Of a stretch of DNA of 64,000 bases, positions 1 through 8,471 are shown in pieces. How positions within the stretch are numbered: position 1 is the first letter of the stretch; each line of letters opens with the position of its first letter. The stretch is from Desulfarculaceae bacterium (GTDB taxonomy: Bacteria; Desulfobacterota; Desulfarculia; Desulfarculales; Desulfarculaceae), in assembly GCA_021737145.1 (NCBI GenBank), contig JAIPEN010000011.1, forward strand, positions 83,734 to 147,733, written 5' to 3'. The translations under genes were made by a program, and so were the position numbers. The notes beneath the pieces were generated by a model, which was given only the letters and a program-made list of their open reading frames with translations, did no database searches and was not told the DNA's origin.

Positions 1-59
1 ATGCAAAGTCAAGGCTATGTTACGCGAGGTGCGAAGCAGAGGCAAGCGGAGGAGGGGGC

Positions 60-677
60 TCAGGGCAGGGCCAGCCTCAGGCAGGTGGCCGCGGCGTGGG
101 TCACGGTGCGGGCAATGGTGGCCAGGCGGCTTTGCCAGGCATCCGCCAAACGTTGCAAGGACTGTTCAAGGCGCGCCCAGTCCTCGGGCGCGGGCCCGGC
201 CAACTCCAGCTCGGCCCACACCCGCCGCATGAACTGGCCATGGCCGCGCTCCACCACCCGCTCCAGGGCGGCCACGGCGGCCAGGCGGCGGGTCTCGCTC
301 TGGGGGTCGGGATGGCGCTGGGCCGGGGGAAGCGACGAGCCCAGCAGGCCGCCCAGGCTCAAGGCCTCTCCGGCCACGGCGCTTTCGCTCTCCACCATCC
401 TTTGCAGGAGGCTGGCGGCATCGGCGACGCGCTCGGCCACAATGCGGGCGCAACTTGCCCCCAGGGCCAGGCGCAGGGCCGCCGGGTTGCGGCGGGACCA
501 GGGCAGGCGGCGCTGAGTGGCCAGGCCCTCCCGGATGCGGTCCATGCATTGCCCGGCCGCTGGAGTCAGGGCGGCAATCACCCGGGGCTCCCAGTATTCC
601 CGGAAGCGCAGGTTCTGGCTTTGCAAAGACGCGGCGATGCTTTGGTTGAGAAAAGTGGCTACCTGGTTGTCTTTCAT
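60..677 (-). CDS. Hypothetical helical protein
   Basis: A 205-residue protein that I do not recognise. It is rich in Ala, Leu, Arg and Glu, has no signal peptide or membrane segment, and looks almost entirely helical. The ATG is preceded by a GGGGGAA ribosome-binding site. It starts 9 bp after the stop of the beta-propeller lipoprotein gene and is therefore probably the last gene of a three-gene unit (phospholipase-like protein, lipoprotein, this protein). A role as accessory or immunity factor for the phospholipase-like protein is conceivable from position only. Confidence 0.7.
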   Translation of the reverse strand: MKDNQVATFLNQSIAASLQSQNLRFREYWEPRVIAALTPAAGQCMDRIREGLATQRRLPWSRRNPAALRLALGASCARIVAERVADAASLLQRMVESESAVAGEALSLGGLLGSSLPPAQRHPDPQSETRRLAAVAALERVVERGHGQFMRRVWAELELAGPAPEDWARLEQSLQRLADAWQSRLATIARTVTHAAATCLRLALP

Positions 678-686
678 GAGTTCCCC

Positions 687-1796
687 CTAGGGCAGCTTGG
701 CGTTCGCCGGTGGTTGGCTCAGAACGGCCGAAAAGTCCAGGCTGAAGTGTTTCATCCCGCCGCCGTCGCGCCGGATCATGTACAGGTTGGTCCGGGGCAG
801 CACCCCGCCGCTCATGGGCTGGTCGTCCGAATGCCCCCGAAAGAGCACCCACTGGTTGTCCGGCGAGATATCCAGGGGGGTCACACCATTCTGAAAGTGG
901 GTAATTTTATGGGCCTGCATGTCTCGCATAGAGCAGAAAAAAATCTGCTGGCCCACCCACCGGGATAAGTCCCTATGCCGAGGGTCTTGCCAGGCAAAAA
1001 CCAAATAATGGCCGTCGCGGGAAAGAAACGAATCCTTTAAGAGAAGAAAACCGTGGCCATCGAATAGTCTATGCAGGGGATCTTTGGCGAATTTATATAA
1101 ATCAGGGACGATGGGCCACATTAAACGCGGGTCAATGAGGTCCAATTTAAAAAGGAGATTGCCGGTCTCTATGAATTTAGGCGTCGAAATTAAGATGTAG
1201 CGATCATGCGGAAAAACGGAAAGGTTCCTCAGGCGATGGAATTTTTGACGGGTGATTTGCTCCACTTTCCCCGTGGCCACATTTAGGGAAAAGACATCAC
1301 TGTCCCAGCCTCCGGGTACGTCAAAGGAGGGGAATTCACCCCAGGAGTCATGACGGAGAAAAAAGATGCGTTTGCCGTCGTGGGAAAAGCGTGGGCTCCT
1401 GTCGTAATCCGATACATCGGTCAGTTGCCGGATTCCGCCGCTGGTAATATCCAGCAGATAAAGGTCGCCCCGGTCATCGCCTTTCCAGGCCGCAAAGGCC
1501 ACATGGCGGCCATCCGGCGACACGGCGGGGTCGAATAGCGCGCAATTGAAGCGGTCCTTGAGCAGCCAGGCCTTGACTTTGCCTTCAAGGTCCATGACGA
1601 ACAAGCCGGAGAGGCGCTTGCCACAGAGGGTGAAATAGATGGTCTTTCCATCCGGGGCAAAGACCGCGTCTCTCACCCAGGGTGCCTTGGGCCGGGTTTG
1701 GGGGGGGAGGTAGTGATCCACACAACCGGAGAGCAGCGCGCCGGTTAAAACGAGCAGCACTATCGCCATGATTAAAAACTGCTTTTTAATAATCAT
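687..1796 (-). CDS. TolB-like beta-propeller lipoprotein
   Basis: A 369-residue lipoprotein. Residues 1-25 are a lipoprotein signal ending in the lipobox LLSGC (Cys25 would be lipidated). The rest contains repeated PD40/WD40-type strands, such as DAVFAPDGKTIYF, AVSPDGRHVAF, RFSHDGKRIFF and DISPDNQWVLF, as in the TolB propeller. The start at 1796 is chosen over an earlier in-frame codon because its ATG overlaps the upstream stop as ATGA and directly precedes the signal peptide. Translational coupling to the phospholipase-like gene suggests a linked role at the envelope. The partner or ligand is unknown. Confidence 0.8.
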   Translation of the reverse strand: MIIKKQFLIMAIVLLVLTGALLSGCVDHYLPPQTRPKAPWVRDAVFAPDGKTIYFTLCGKRLSGLFVMDLEGKVKAWLLKDRFNCALFDPAVSPDGRHVAFAAWKGDDRGDLYLLDITSGGIRQLTDVSDYDRSPRFSHDGKRIFFLRHDSWGEFPSFDVPGGWDSDVFSLNVATGKVEQITRQKFHRLRNLSVFPHDRYILISTPKFIETGNLLFKLDLIDPRLMWPIVPDLYKFAKDPLHRLFDGHGFLLLKDSFLSRDGHYLVFAWQDPRHRDLSRWVGQQIFFCSMRDMQAHKITHFQNGVTPLDISPDNQWVLFRGHSDDQPMSGGVLPRTNLYMIRRDGGGMKHFSLDFSAVLSQPPANAKLP

Positions 1797-2527
1797 GGCC
1801 GCCCCCCCTCGGCGTCGTAGCCCCACTCGTACCTGTCCCTGGCTTCCTGCTCCACTCTGGCAATTTCGTTCTCAAAATACCACAGGGCCCATTTGCGGTA
1901 TTTTCTGGCCTCCTCGATTTTCCGGCTCGGTGGTTTGTTTTCCCACTTGTTGGGGTCTTCCGGCAAAGCCTGCAGGGCTGCCACCAGTTTTCGGTTTGCC
2001 TGGTCTTTGTTGTCGCCTACATACTCGGTATCGTGAATCCTACAAGCGGCATCCATATCATTGGTCGGTTTAATACTATTATCTTTTGTGTAATTTTTGT
2101 CTCTCGTATCCTGCCCGTGGGTCCAGTATTCTCCACAAAAATTGCCATGCACCGGGCCGTTTAAAATGCGCCCCCTGCGCCAGGTCAGGCCCACGTAACG
2201 GTCCTTGAACAGTTCGGGGTCTTCCCGTTGGCCGGTTTCTGCTGGCTCCTCCTCCTGTGGTAGGGCCTCGCCGCCAGCGCTTCCATCGTCCTTGTCCCAA
2301 TCCTCGGGTTGGCTGGCCGCCCGGGCAACGTCGATAATCTCTTGCAGCTTGCAGCCGCAGTTAGGGTGCAAAGGGGGTTCGGGCATGTGGGTGGTGGATT
2401 CCTGCCCCGGCCCGGGGTTGAAGTAAAACTCCCGGCCGTTCATTTCCCGGCATGCTTTGCAGGCTTTGCTCCCCCCGAAGGTCACCCACTTGTAGCCTAT
2501 CACAACCTTGCCTTGGCCCGTGAACAT
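1793..2527 (-). CDS. Phospholipase A2-like protein with phage head-type zinc knuckle
   Basis: A 244-residue protein with two recognisable parts. Residues 20-60 carry Cys23-x2-Cys26 and a later HPNCGC (His54, Cys57, Cys59), the pattern at the C-terminus of phage Mu F / SPP1 gp7-like minor head proteins that is also reused in bacterial toxins. Residues 120-170 resemble a phospholipase A2 core: a calcium-loop-like GNFCG (128-132) and DAACRIHDTEY with the catalytic His-Asp pair at 165-166. The middle is acidic and low complexity. There is no signal peptide. A GGGAG site precedes the ATG. Activity on phospholipids and secretion are inferred, not shown. Confidence 0.7.
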   Translation of the reverse strand: MFTGQGKVVIGYKWVTFGGSKACKACREMNGREFYFNPGPGQESTTHMPEPPLHPNCGCKLQEIIDVARAASQPEDWDKDDGSAGGEALPQEEEPAETGQREDPELFKDRYVGLTWRRGRILNGPVHGNFCGEYWTHGQDTRDKNYTKDNSIKPTNDMDAACRIHDTEYVGDNKDQANRKLVAALQALPEDPNKWENKPPSRKIEEARKYRKWALWYFENEIARVEQEARDRYEWGYDAEGGRP

Positions 2528-2616
2528 GGCGCGTCTCCCAGCAGTGGTTCGCTGGGGTAATTAGAGCGCAACAAGCGGTTGCGGCCCAGGAAGGCGTCTC
2601 ACAAGCTCGGGCCCAC

Positions 2617-2649
2617 AAAAAAGCGCCCCAGCCAAGAGGCCGGGGCGCT
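2617..2649 (-). terminator. Rho-independent terminator of lpxC
   Basis: On the minus strand an AGCGCCCC / GGGGCGCT stem encloses a 12-nt loop and is followed by a run of six T. It lies 22 bp past the lpxC stop and separates lpxC from the phospholipase-like gene, so that gene needs its own promoter in about 2528-2616. Confidence 0.85.
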
Positions 2650-2670
2650 GAGTATGTTTAGTTTGGGCGG

Positions 2671-3600
2671 CTAGGCCGTGGCCTGGACCGCTCCCTCGAA
2701 CAGGGGCATGGGCTCCAGGACCGGCTCCTTGATGCGGGCCGGCTCGGGGGTGACCAGCTGCCAGGCGGTGGGGTCGGCCAGGAACTTCTTGAAAAGCTGG
2801 TTGTTGAGCTCGTGCCCCGACTTGTGGGCCGTGAAGCTGCCCACGATGGGCCGGCCGACCATGGCCAGATCGCCCAGGAAGTCCAGCACCTTGTGGCGCA
2901 CGAACTCGTCGTTGAAGCGCAGGCCGTCGTCGTTGAGCACCCGGTAGTCGTCCAGGACCACCGCATTGTCCAGGCTGCCGCCCAGGGCCAGGCCGTTCTC
3001 GTGCAAGTAGCGCATGTCCTTGAGGAAGCCGAAGGTGCGCGCCCGGCTGATCTCCTTGTCGTAGGCCTTCTCGTCCAGGACGAAGCCCATCTCCTGGCGG
3101 TTGATGAGCGGATGGTCGAACTCGATGGTGAAGGCCACCTGCAGCTTGTCGCTGGGGGTCACCTTGACGCTCTTGCCGTTTACCTTGACCTCGACCTCGC
3201 GCTTGACCTTGTAGTACTGGCGGGGCCTTCCCTGGGACACGAAGCCGGCTCCCCGCATGAGGAACACGAAGGGCGCGGCCGAGCCGTCCATGATGGGTAT
3301 TTCGGGGGCGTCCACCTCCACCAGCACGTTGTCCACTCCCAGGCCCGACAGGGCCGAGAGAAGGTGTTCCACGGTGGAGACGCGGACTTCGTCCACGCCC
3401 ACGGTGGTGGACAGGTCGGTGCCCACCACGTTGTTGACCCCGGCGGGGATGAGGGGGGAAGCGGGCAGGTCGGTGCGTTTGAACATCACGCCCGTGTCCG
3501 GTTCGGCCGGGCGCAGGCAGAGGTTGACGGTCTTTCCGCTGTGCAATCCGATCCCGGTGCATGAAACAGGGCGCATCAAAGTGCGCTGGTGTCGGTTCAT
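2671..3600 (-). CDS. lpxC: UDP-3-O-acyl-N-acetylglucosamine deacetylase
   Basis: LpxC, the zinc deacetylase that commits UDP-3-O-acyl-GlcNAc to lipid A synthesis in the cytoplasm. The 309-residue length is normal. Zinc ligands are visible as His79 (STVEHLLSAL), His236 and Asp240 (RHKVLDFLGDL), and the general-acid His263 lies in KSGHELNNQ. The start at MNRHQRTL is preferred to an upstream in-frame start because it matches the family N-terminus and has AGGAG 8 nt upstream. It is transcribed alone and ends at a strong terminator. Its presence shows an LPS-bearing outer membrane. Confidence 0.97.
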   Translation of the reverse strand: MNRHQRTLMRPVSCTGIGLHSGKTVNLCLRPAEPDTGVMFKRTDLPASPLIPAGVNNVVGTDLSTTVGVDEVRVSTVEHLLSALSGLGVDNVLVEVDAPEIPIMDGSAAPFVFLMRGAGFVSQGRPRQYYKVKREVEVKVNGKSVKVTPSDKLQVAFTIEFDHPLINRQEMGFVLDEKAYDKEISRARTFGFLKDMRYLHENGLALGGSLDNAVVLDDYRVLNDDGLRFNDEFVRHKVLDFLGDLAMVGRPIVGSFTAHKSGHELNNQLFKKFLADPTAWQLVTPEPARIKEPVLEPMPLFEGAVQATA

Positions 3601-3804
3601 TCGGTTGGCTCCTAATGCGGACATATCTCTGGGGCAGGATATACGCAAGGGGCGTGCCAGGCTCGGAAAAAATGGGGCAAGAGTAAAAGTTTAAGCTTAA
3701 CTAACTGTTTTAAATGACCATCGATAAATCAGCCCGGACTAGCCGGAAACAAGGAATAGTTTTTATTTTCGGTCATGTGGGCGTTTGGACCCACACCAAA
3801 GGCC

Positions 3805-4419
3805 CTAGGGTGTGTCAAACAGCCCACGCTGGAGGATTTCCCGCTCCGCCCGCTCCAGGTCCTCGGGAAAGTTGACGTTGACAAAGCTCAGGTCGTCCGG
3901 GTCCACCGCCGCCACCTCCTGGCGGGTCATGATCCGGGCCCCCACCCGGTTCAAGAGCAAACGCAGGCGGCGCTCGCCCTGGCGGAGCATCAGGCGGGCC
4001 GGCTCCAGGCAGTCCCGGCCGTACCAGGACATCAGGGCCTCCACCCCGCCGGGGCCCTGGGGGGCCACCGCCTTCTGCCCCTGGCTGAGCTCCAGCACCC
4101 GTTTGAGCAGGGCGGGGCGCATCATGGGGGCGTCCACGGGCAACAGGAGCACCGAGGTGGCCGGGGTGTCCAGGAAGATGGTGGCCAGGGCGGCCAGGGG
4201 CCCTTGCCCCGGCCAGCGGTCGGCCAGGACGGCGCACTCCAGCTCCGCGAACTCGGCCGCGTCGGCGGCCACCACCAGGGTTTGGGGGCAGAGCTCTTGG
4301 GCCCGGTCCAGGGCGATGTCTATGAGGCGGCGGCCGGCCACCCGGCGCCAGGGCTTGCCGCCCCCCAGGCGGCGGCCCGGCCCGCCGGCCAAGACCGCGC
4401 CGGTGAGCGTGGCCCGCAT
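3805..4419 (-). CDS. mobA: MobA-like molybdenum cofactor nucleotidyltransferase
   Basis: A 204-residue MobA-type NTP transferase. It has the nucleotide-binding signature LAGGPGRRLGGGKPW (residues 10-24) and the metal-binding Asp96 in LLPVDAPMM. MobA joins GTP to molybdopterin to form the guanine dinucleotide used by formate dehydrogenases and related enzymes. The start was placed where ATG overlaps the preceding regulator stop (TAATG), which also removes a non-homologous upstream extension. Confusion with other MobA/RfbA-family transferases is possible, but the short length and the GGG-K signature favour MobA. Confidence 0.85.
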   Translation of the reverse strand: MRATLTGAVLAGGPGRRLGGGKPWRRVAGRRLIDIALDRAQELCPQTLVVAADAAEFAELECAVLADRWPGQGPLAALATIFLDTPATSVLLLPVDAPMMRPALLKRVLELSQGQKAVAPQGPGGVEALMSWYGRDCLEPARLMLRQGERRLRLLLNRVGARIMTRQEVAAVDPDDLSFVNVNFPEDLERAEREILQRGLFDTP

Positions 4420-4841
4420 TATTCCTCCGCGGCCATGGGCTGGTTGCCCGCGGGCTCCAGCACCCGGCCGGCCGTGTAGTCCCGGTTCAGGAACACCGCG
4501 CAGCGCTGGCAGGGGCCGGGGCACAGGGTCTCGCGCCTCTGGCGGGTCCGCCAGCAGGGCTTGTGGGGCTCCTCATAGGCCGCGCAGGAGGTCTTGTCCA
4601 CGCAGGCGAAGATGTTCCAGCAGGGGGCCAGGACCATGAGGTTGCGCAGACAGGCCAGGGTGAAGCCCCGCTCGTGGATCAAAAAGTTGATCCGCTGGAT
4701 TTGGCTGACCTCGAAGTCGCTGTAGAGGCGGTTGTTGGTGTTGGCTTCCCGCTCGGGGCGGATGAAGCCTTCCTTCTCGTACTCGCGGATGCGTTTCTGG
4801 CTCAGGTCCACCTTGCGGGAGACCTCGTTGATGAGATACAT
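4419..4841 (-). CDS. MerR-family regulator with cysteine-rich C-terminus
   Basis: A 140-residue MerR-type regulator. The N-terminal winged helix reads YLINEVSRKVDLSQKRIREY with the usual MerR wing. The C-terminal half holds eight cysteines, including PCWNIFAC, PCWRTR and CPGPCQRC, which could bind a metal or Fe-S cluster. It overlaps mobA by one base and is probably co-transcribed with it, so a role in sensing molybdate, tungstate or redox state for cofactor synthesis is a reasonable inference. The chosen ATG matches the family start; an earlier in-frame ATG would add eight residues. Confidence 0.85.
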   Translation of the reverse strand: MYLINEVSRKVDLSQKRIREYEKEGFIRPEREANTNNRLYSDFEVSQIQRINFLIHERGFTLACLRNLMVLAPCWNIFACVDKTSCAAYEEPHKPCWRTRQRRETLCPGPCQRCAVFLNRDYTAGRVLEPAGNQPMAAEE

Positions 4842-4937
4842 GGGCCGGCTCCGACCCTGGCGCACCAGAGTCTATACGAAATGTCGTGCAGCGGGCTCAT
4901 CTGTAACACAGGGTCCCCGGAGCGGGCAAGATTATTG

Positions 4938-4967
4938 TTGACCTCTCCGGATTAATCATCCTATAGT
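4938..4967 (+). promoter_or_regulatory. Predicted sigma-70 promoter
   Basis: TTGACC (4938-4943), an 18-bp spacer and TATAGT (4962-4967) sit in a locally AT-rich stretch upstream of a plus-strand terminator. It could drive a small RNA or the leader of the DUF6765 gene. The divergent MerR gene starts about 100 bp away. Confidence 0.5.
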
Positions 4968-4973
4968 CCAGGT

Positions 4974-5056
4974 GAATAGAGGCAATTCAACCGAAGAGCC
5001 TGCCCCACGGGCCAAGACCGCCCGGCTGCGATGAGTAAAATCGCGGCCGGGTTTTT
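4974..5056 (+). ncRNA. Candidate small RNA or attenuated leader
   Basis: A transcript from the predicted promoter would begin near 4974 and end at the intrinsic terminator at 5056, giving an RNA of about 80 nt with no convincing reading frame. It does not match an RNA family I can name. It may be a stand-alone small RNA, or a leader whose terminator controls read-through into the DUF6765 gene at 5215. Confidence 0.35.
5021..5056 (+). terminator. Strong intrinsic terminator or attenuator
   Basis: A 12-bp stem (CCCGGCTGCGAT pairing with ATCGCGGCCGGG, one G-U) with loop GAGTAAA is followed by TTTTT. It faces plus-strand transcription although no plus-strand gene precedes it, which is why an RNA gene or leader is suspected. 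Confidence 0.75.
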
Positions 5057-5214
5057 GAGTTTGGGGGGAGCCAATGGATAGGTGCAAGACCACGAAAACA
5101 AGGGTTTTTTGCCGGGGCGGCCTGCCGCGGCGGACGGATGCCTTGCCGGGAGCCGTTGTCCTTGACCACCGCCAGGCCCGCGGGTGACAAGCTCGCCAGG
5201 CAGGGAGGTTTGCC

Positions 5215-6201
5215 ATGCAAAGGGACTTTCACTACTGCGCCATCGCGGCGCTGGCCCGGGGCGCGGGCTTTTCCGCTGAGGACGCCCAGACCATCGCCTA
5301 TGCCAGCCAGTTCGTGGACGACTCGCAAGACAACGCGCCATTGGTCATGCAGGACCAGGAGGTGTTTCGTCCCCAGTTGACCGCGCACTTCGGTTTCAAG
5401 TCCTTTGCCCGCGAGACCTGCGAGGTGGTTTACCTGCCCTTCCATTTTCTTCCGCCAGCGGCCGGCCCCGCCGCCCCGGACCAGTTCATAACCCGGCCGG
5501 ACTCGTCCCTGGCCAGGGAGTTGGTGGCCATGGCCGCCGGTCAGCCGGACCGGCTCGAGCACCTGGTGGGCCTGGGAGTGGCCCTGCACACCTTTGCCGA
5601 CACCTGGGCCCATCAGGGGTTCAGCGGGTGGGTGCACGAGCTCAACGAAGTATTGGAGATGTTCGAACTGGAGGAAAACGGCGGCTTGGGCCGGGCCTTG
5701 CGCGGCCTGGGTCTGAGAGCCGTGGGGCACATCCAGGCCAAGTCCAACCCGGACCTGCCCTACTTGCGTTGGCAATATGTCAACGGCCACGGCCAGGAGG
5801 TGCGGCGGGACAACCAGGCCGAGTTCCTCACCGCCTGCCGTCGCATCCACCAGGTGCTGAGCCAGATATCCCAAGGCCAGGGACAGGCCTGGGAGGAGCT
5901 GGCCGGGCCGGTGGCGCGCTTGCTGGCCGTGGACTCCGAGGACCTCGAGGAGCGGTGCGGGGCCTGGGAAGCGGCCTTTGGCGACAGCCTGGAAGGTTGG
6001 TGGGGTTATGACTCTTTGACTTGGCGGCATCAGGCCATCGAGCAGTACGACGGCTTCAGGGACGGGGAGAGCGAGGACGATCCCGCCATCCCCGAGCCGG
6101 CTTACGTTTGGCTGGGCGACCCGGGCGAACTCCCCTGGGCCGCCTTCCATCGCGCGGCCTCCCGGCAGCAGGACTGGGTGTCCCGGCGGGTCGTTGCCTA
6201 G
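5215..6201 (+). CDS. DUF6765 family protein
   Basis: A 328-residue protein of the DUF6765 type. The N-terminus [18 protein letters not shown] followed by [12 protein letters not shown] is the family signature, and a later [15 protein letters not shown] supplies conserved His and Asp residues reminiscent of a metal site. Function is unknown; members are common in sulfate reducers and related bacteria. No signal peptide or membrane segment is seen. The start has GGGAGG 7 nt upstream. It converges with speY: the two stop codons share one CTAG, so the genes overlap by four bases. Confidence 0.85.
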   Translation: MQRDFHYCAIAALARGAGFSAEDAQTIAYASQFVDDSQDNAPLVMQDQEVFRPQLTAHFGFKSFARETCEVVYLPFHFLPPAAGPAAPDQFITRPDSSLARELVAMAAGQPDRLEHLVGLGVALHTFADTWAHQGFSGWVHELNEVLEMFELEENGGLGRALRGLGLRAVGHIQAKSNPDLPYLRWQYVNGHGQEVRRDNQAEFLTACRRIHQVLSQISQGQGQAWEELAGPVARLLAVDSEDLEERCGAWEAAFGDSLEGWWGYDSLTWRHQAIEQYDGFRDGESEDDPAIPEPAYVWLGDPGELPWAAFHRAASRQQDWVSRRVVA

Positions 6202-7274
6202 CTCTTGGCCTCTTTGCGGAGCAGCTCCAGGGCCTCATCTCTGCGGGCGTAGAGGCGCTTGGGCTCACGGGAGCCCACCGCCTCGGTCAAATAGCTGGTG
6301 ATGATGGGCAGGGCGATGGTGCTGTCGGTGTAGCAGACCACGGTGCCGGGCAGGCCCTCGGGGTCCACCTTGCCCCAGGAAACCGCCTCCGAGGGGGTGG
6401 CACCGGACAGGCCGCCGGTGTCGGGCCGGGCGTCGGTTATCTGCAAGAAGTAGTCGTGCCCCTTCTCGTCGATGCCCAGCACCTCCTGGATGTGGGGCTC
6501 GGTCTGGAGCATGAAGTTCTTGGGCGCGCCTCCGCCCAGGATGGCCACCCCGGTCTTGCCCCCGCCCCGCTTGGCCATCAAGACCAGGCCGGCGGTCTCG
6601 TTCACGTCGCGGTTCACGTCCCAGGCGAATGCCGAGCCCTCGAGGGCCAGGGCGGCCGCGTTCATGCCGATGCTGCTGTCGCCCGGGCTGGCCGCGTACA
6701 CCGGCACCTCCATGTCAAAGCAGGCGGCCAGAAGGCTGGCGTCGCCCCCGCCCAGGATGCGCTGGCGCTCGGCCAGGTACTTGCCGGCCAAATAGTGGAA
6801 CTCGGCGCTGCCCAGGGGCCGCTGGAACTCGGGCGCCTGCATCATCTCCCGGAAAAAGCTGTCGGTTTTCAAAAGCACCGTGTAGTCCATCACGATGTCG
6901 TAGATGCGCACCAGGCCCTTTTCGCGCAGGGCGGTGTCGTCGGCGAATGGGCTGGAGCGGTGCAGGGACAGGCCCAGGGCGAAGTGGGCGTCGTGATAGA
7001 GGTTGGCCCCGGTGCTCACGATGAAGTCCACCAGGCCGCGCCGCACCAGGGGCACCAGGCAGGAGGGCCCCAGGCCGGCCGGGGTCAGGGCCCCGGTGAG
7101 GGTGAGCCCCACGGTCACCTCCGGGGCGGCCATGCGCCGGGCCCAGAGCTGGCAGGCCTCGCGCAGGCGGGCGGCGTTGTAGGCCAAAAAATAGTTGTCC
7201 ACCAGCTGAACCGTGGACAGGCCCTTGTCCAGGGGGGCGGGCGCTATGGCCGGCCCGGCCAGTCGGTGCTTCAT
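6198..7274 (-). CDS. speY: Deoxyhypusine synthase-like homospermidine synthase
   Basis: A 358-residue deoxyhypusine synthase homologue. Bacteria lack eIF5A, and such proteins are generally assigned to polyamine synthesis, transferring an aminobutyl group to make homospermidine. The active-site segment [13 protein letters not shown] contains the lysine (about residue 302) equivalent to the catalytic lysine of human DHS, and NAD-binding glycine segments such as [11 protein letters not shown] are present. The ATG overlaps the speB stop as ATGA, which fixes the start and shows coupling. With arginine decarboxylase and agmatinase next door, putrescine is the likely substrate. Confidence 0.85.
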   Translation of the reverse strand: MKHRLAGPAIAPAPLDKGLSTVQLVDNYFLAYNAARLREACQLWARRMAAPEVTVGLTLTGALTPAGLGPSCLVPLVRRGLVDFIVSTGANLYHDAHFALGLSLHRSSPFADDTALREKGLVRIYDIVMDYTVLLKTDSFFREMMQAPEFQRPLGSAEFHYLAGKYLAERQRILGGGDASLLAACFDMEVPVYAASPGDSSIGMNAAALALEGSAFAWDVNRDVNETAGLVLMAKRGGGKTGVAILGGGAPKNFMLQTEPHIQEVLGIDEKGHDYFLQITDARPDTGGLSGATPSEAVSWGKVDPEGLPGTVVCYTDSTIALPIITSYLTEAVGSREPKRLYARRDEALELLRKEAKS

Positions 7275-8149
7275 GGCTTTCCTCGCAGAACCAGGCCCAG
7301 GGCCCGGTAGAGCAGGCGGGCGGCGGTGAAGTCCGGGGCGGTCTGGCCGGCCAGGGGGGCCAGCTCCACCATGTCCAGGCCCAGCACCTGGTGGCGGGCG
7401 CAAACCGCCTCCAGCCAGTTGCTCGCCTGGGTGAAGCTCAGTCCTCCCGGCTCGGGGGTGCCGGTGGCGGGCATCAGGGCCGCGTCCAGTCCGTCCACGT
7501 CCAGGCTGATGTAAACCGGCCCGCTCAGGCCCTCCAGGGCCCGGTCGATCCACAGGGGATCGGCGTGGATCTGGTGGGCCCACATGGGCTCGAGGCCGTG
7601 CTCCTTGACGAACTCCGCCTCTTCCTGGGAGCAGGAGCGGGCCCCCACCCAGCGGACCTCGAGCCCCATCTCCATGGCCCGGCGGCTCACCGTGGCGTGG
7701 CTCAGCTTGGCCCCCTCGTATTGGTCGCGCAGGTCCAGGTGGGCGTCCAGCACCAGCACCGTGAACCCGGGGCCGTAATGATCCACCAGGGCCCGGAGCG
7801 CCCCCAGGGTGACGGTGTGCTCGCCGCCCAACACCACCGGCAAACGGCCGTTGTCCAGCTCGTCGGTCACCGCTTCTTTGACCCGGGCCAGGGAGATGTC
7901 CAGGCTGCCCGAGGTCTCCACCCGGGAGTGGGTGTAGATGCCGTGGTTCATGGGCACCGAATCGAGCACCTCGTCATAGAGCTCCATGTTGGCCGAGGCG
8001 CTGATCACGGCCAGGGGACCCTGGGCCGCGCCCTCGCCGTAGGTCACGGTGACCTCCAGGGGGGCGGGGATTATGGCCGCCCGGCACTGCTCGATCTCCG
8101 GCCGGTCGATGCCGCCGAAGGTGAGCACCTTACATCGTCTGTGCTCCAC
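7271..8149 (-). CDS. speB: Agmatinase
   Basis: A 292-residue ureohydrolase with all six manganese ligands in place: His111 (GGEHTV), Asp135, His137 and Asp139 (DAHLDL), and Asp217 and Asp219 (SLDVDGLD). Its position beside the arginine decarboxylase pdaD and the putrescine-using speY identifies it as agmatinase, splitting agmatine into putrescine and urea, rather than arginase. The start is GTG, with AGGAGAG 5 nt upstream. speY follows with an ATGA overlap. pdaD is transcribed divergently across a 322-bp gap, completing an arginine-to-homospermidine route. Confidence 0.93.
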   Translation of the reverse strand: MEHRRCKVLTFGGIDRPEIEQCRAAIIPAPLEVTVTYGEGAAQGPLAVISASANMELYDEVLDSVPMNHGIYTHSRVETSGSLDISLARVKEAVTDELDNGRLPVVLGGEHTVTLGALRALVDHYGPGFTVLVLDAHLDLRDQYEGAKLSHATVSRRAMEMGLEVRWVGARSCSQEEAEFVKEHGLEPMWAHQIHADPLWIDRALEGLSGPVYISLDVDGLDAALMPATGTPEPGGLSFTQASNWLEAVCARHQVLGLDMVELAPLAGQTAPDFTAARLLYRALGLVLRGKP

Positions 8150-8157
8150 GGGACTCT

Positions 8158-8195
8158 CCTAGCCTGGAAATTTCATGAGGGCCGTGGGTCCGGCT
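8158..8195 (+). repeat. Dispersed repeat, copy 1
   Basis: Begins CTAGCCTGGAAATTTCATGA and continues through GGCCGTGGGTCCGGCTG. About 30 of 38 bases match the minus-strand sequence ending at 42897. It lies immediately upstream of speB and its ribosome-binding site. Confidence 0.55.
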
Positions 8196-8289
8196 GGCTG
8201 TGCCGGGGCAGGATGCGAACCACAACTTGACCATGCAAGAGTTTTTTTCATGGCGGCCCTCTGAATGCCGAATCGTTGCCTGGCGCCAC

Positions 8290-8315
8290 CCGGCTCTCAT
8301 GAAATGGCCGGGCTA
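8290..8315 (-). repeat. Dispersed repeat, inverted copy
   Basis: Read on the minus strand it begins CTAGCCCGGCCATTTCATGA and continues GAGCCGG, an imperfect inverted copy of the repeat at 8158. The two copies bracket about 105 bp of spacer. Confidence 0.45.
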
Positions 8316-8471
8316 GCCAGCAGGTTGCTTGCAGTATAGCAGCCCGCGCCCCGGGCGCCAGACGCGGCGGGCATACAAAAATGCAGGGAAGGTATTGACG
8401 AAACACCCCCTCGCGGCCATAAGTGTAGCCTTATCAATAATGCAATCGGCCCACTTTCAGAGGAGACTGCC

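Larger units (their letters stand above)
4842..5214. other. Divergent intergenic region, no protein gene
   Basis: This gap between the MerR gene and the DUF6765 gene carries a sigma-70-like promoter and an intrinsic terminator on the plus strand (listed separately), with about 160 bp more before the next start codon. The open frames here are antisense shadows without ribosome-binding sites. Confidence 0.6.
8150..8471. other. Divergent speB-pdaD intergenic region
   Basis: 322 bp without a gene. It contains two inverted copies of a short repeat (8158-8184 and 8290-8315, listed below) and the ribosome-binding sites of both genes at its edges. No clear promoter match stands out; AT-rich stretches near 8390-8440 are the best place for the pdaD promoter. 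Confidence 0.5.

Noticed and set aside
3685..3720. Near-palindrome AGTTTAAGCTTAACT upstream of lpxC
   Set aside because: Imperfect by one inserted base and in AT-rich DNA; not convincing as an operator.
3781..3800. TGTGGG/CCCACA hairpin after mobA as terminator
   Set aside because: Only 6 bp and no T-run directly after it on the minus strand.
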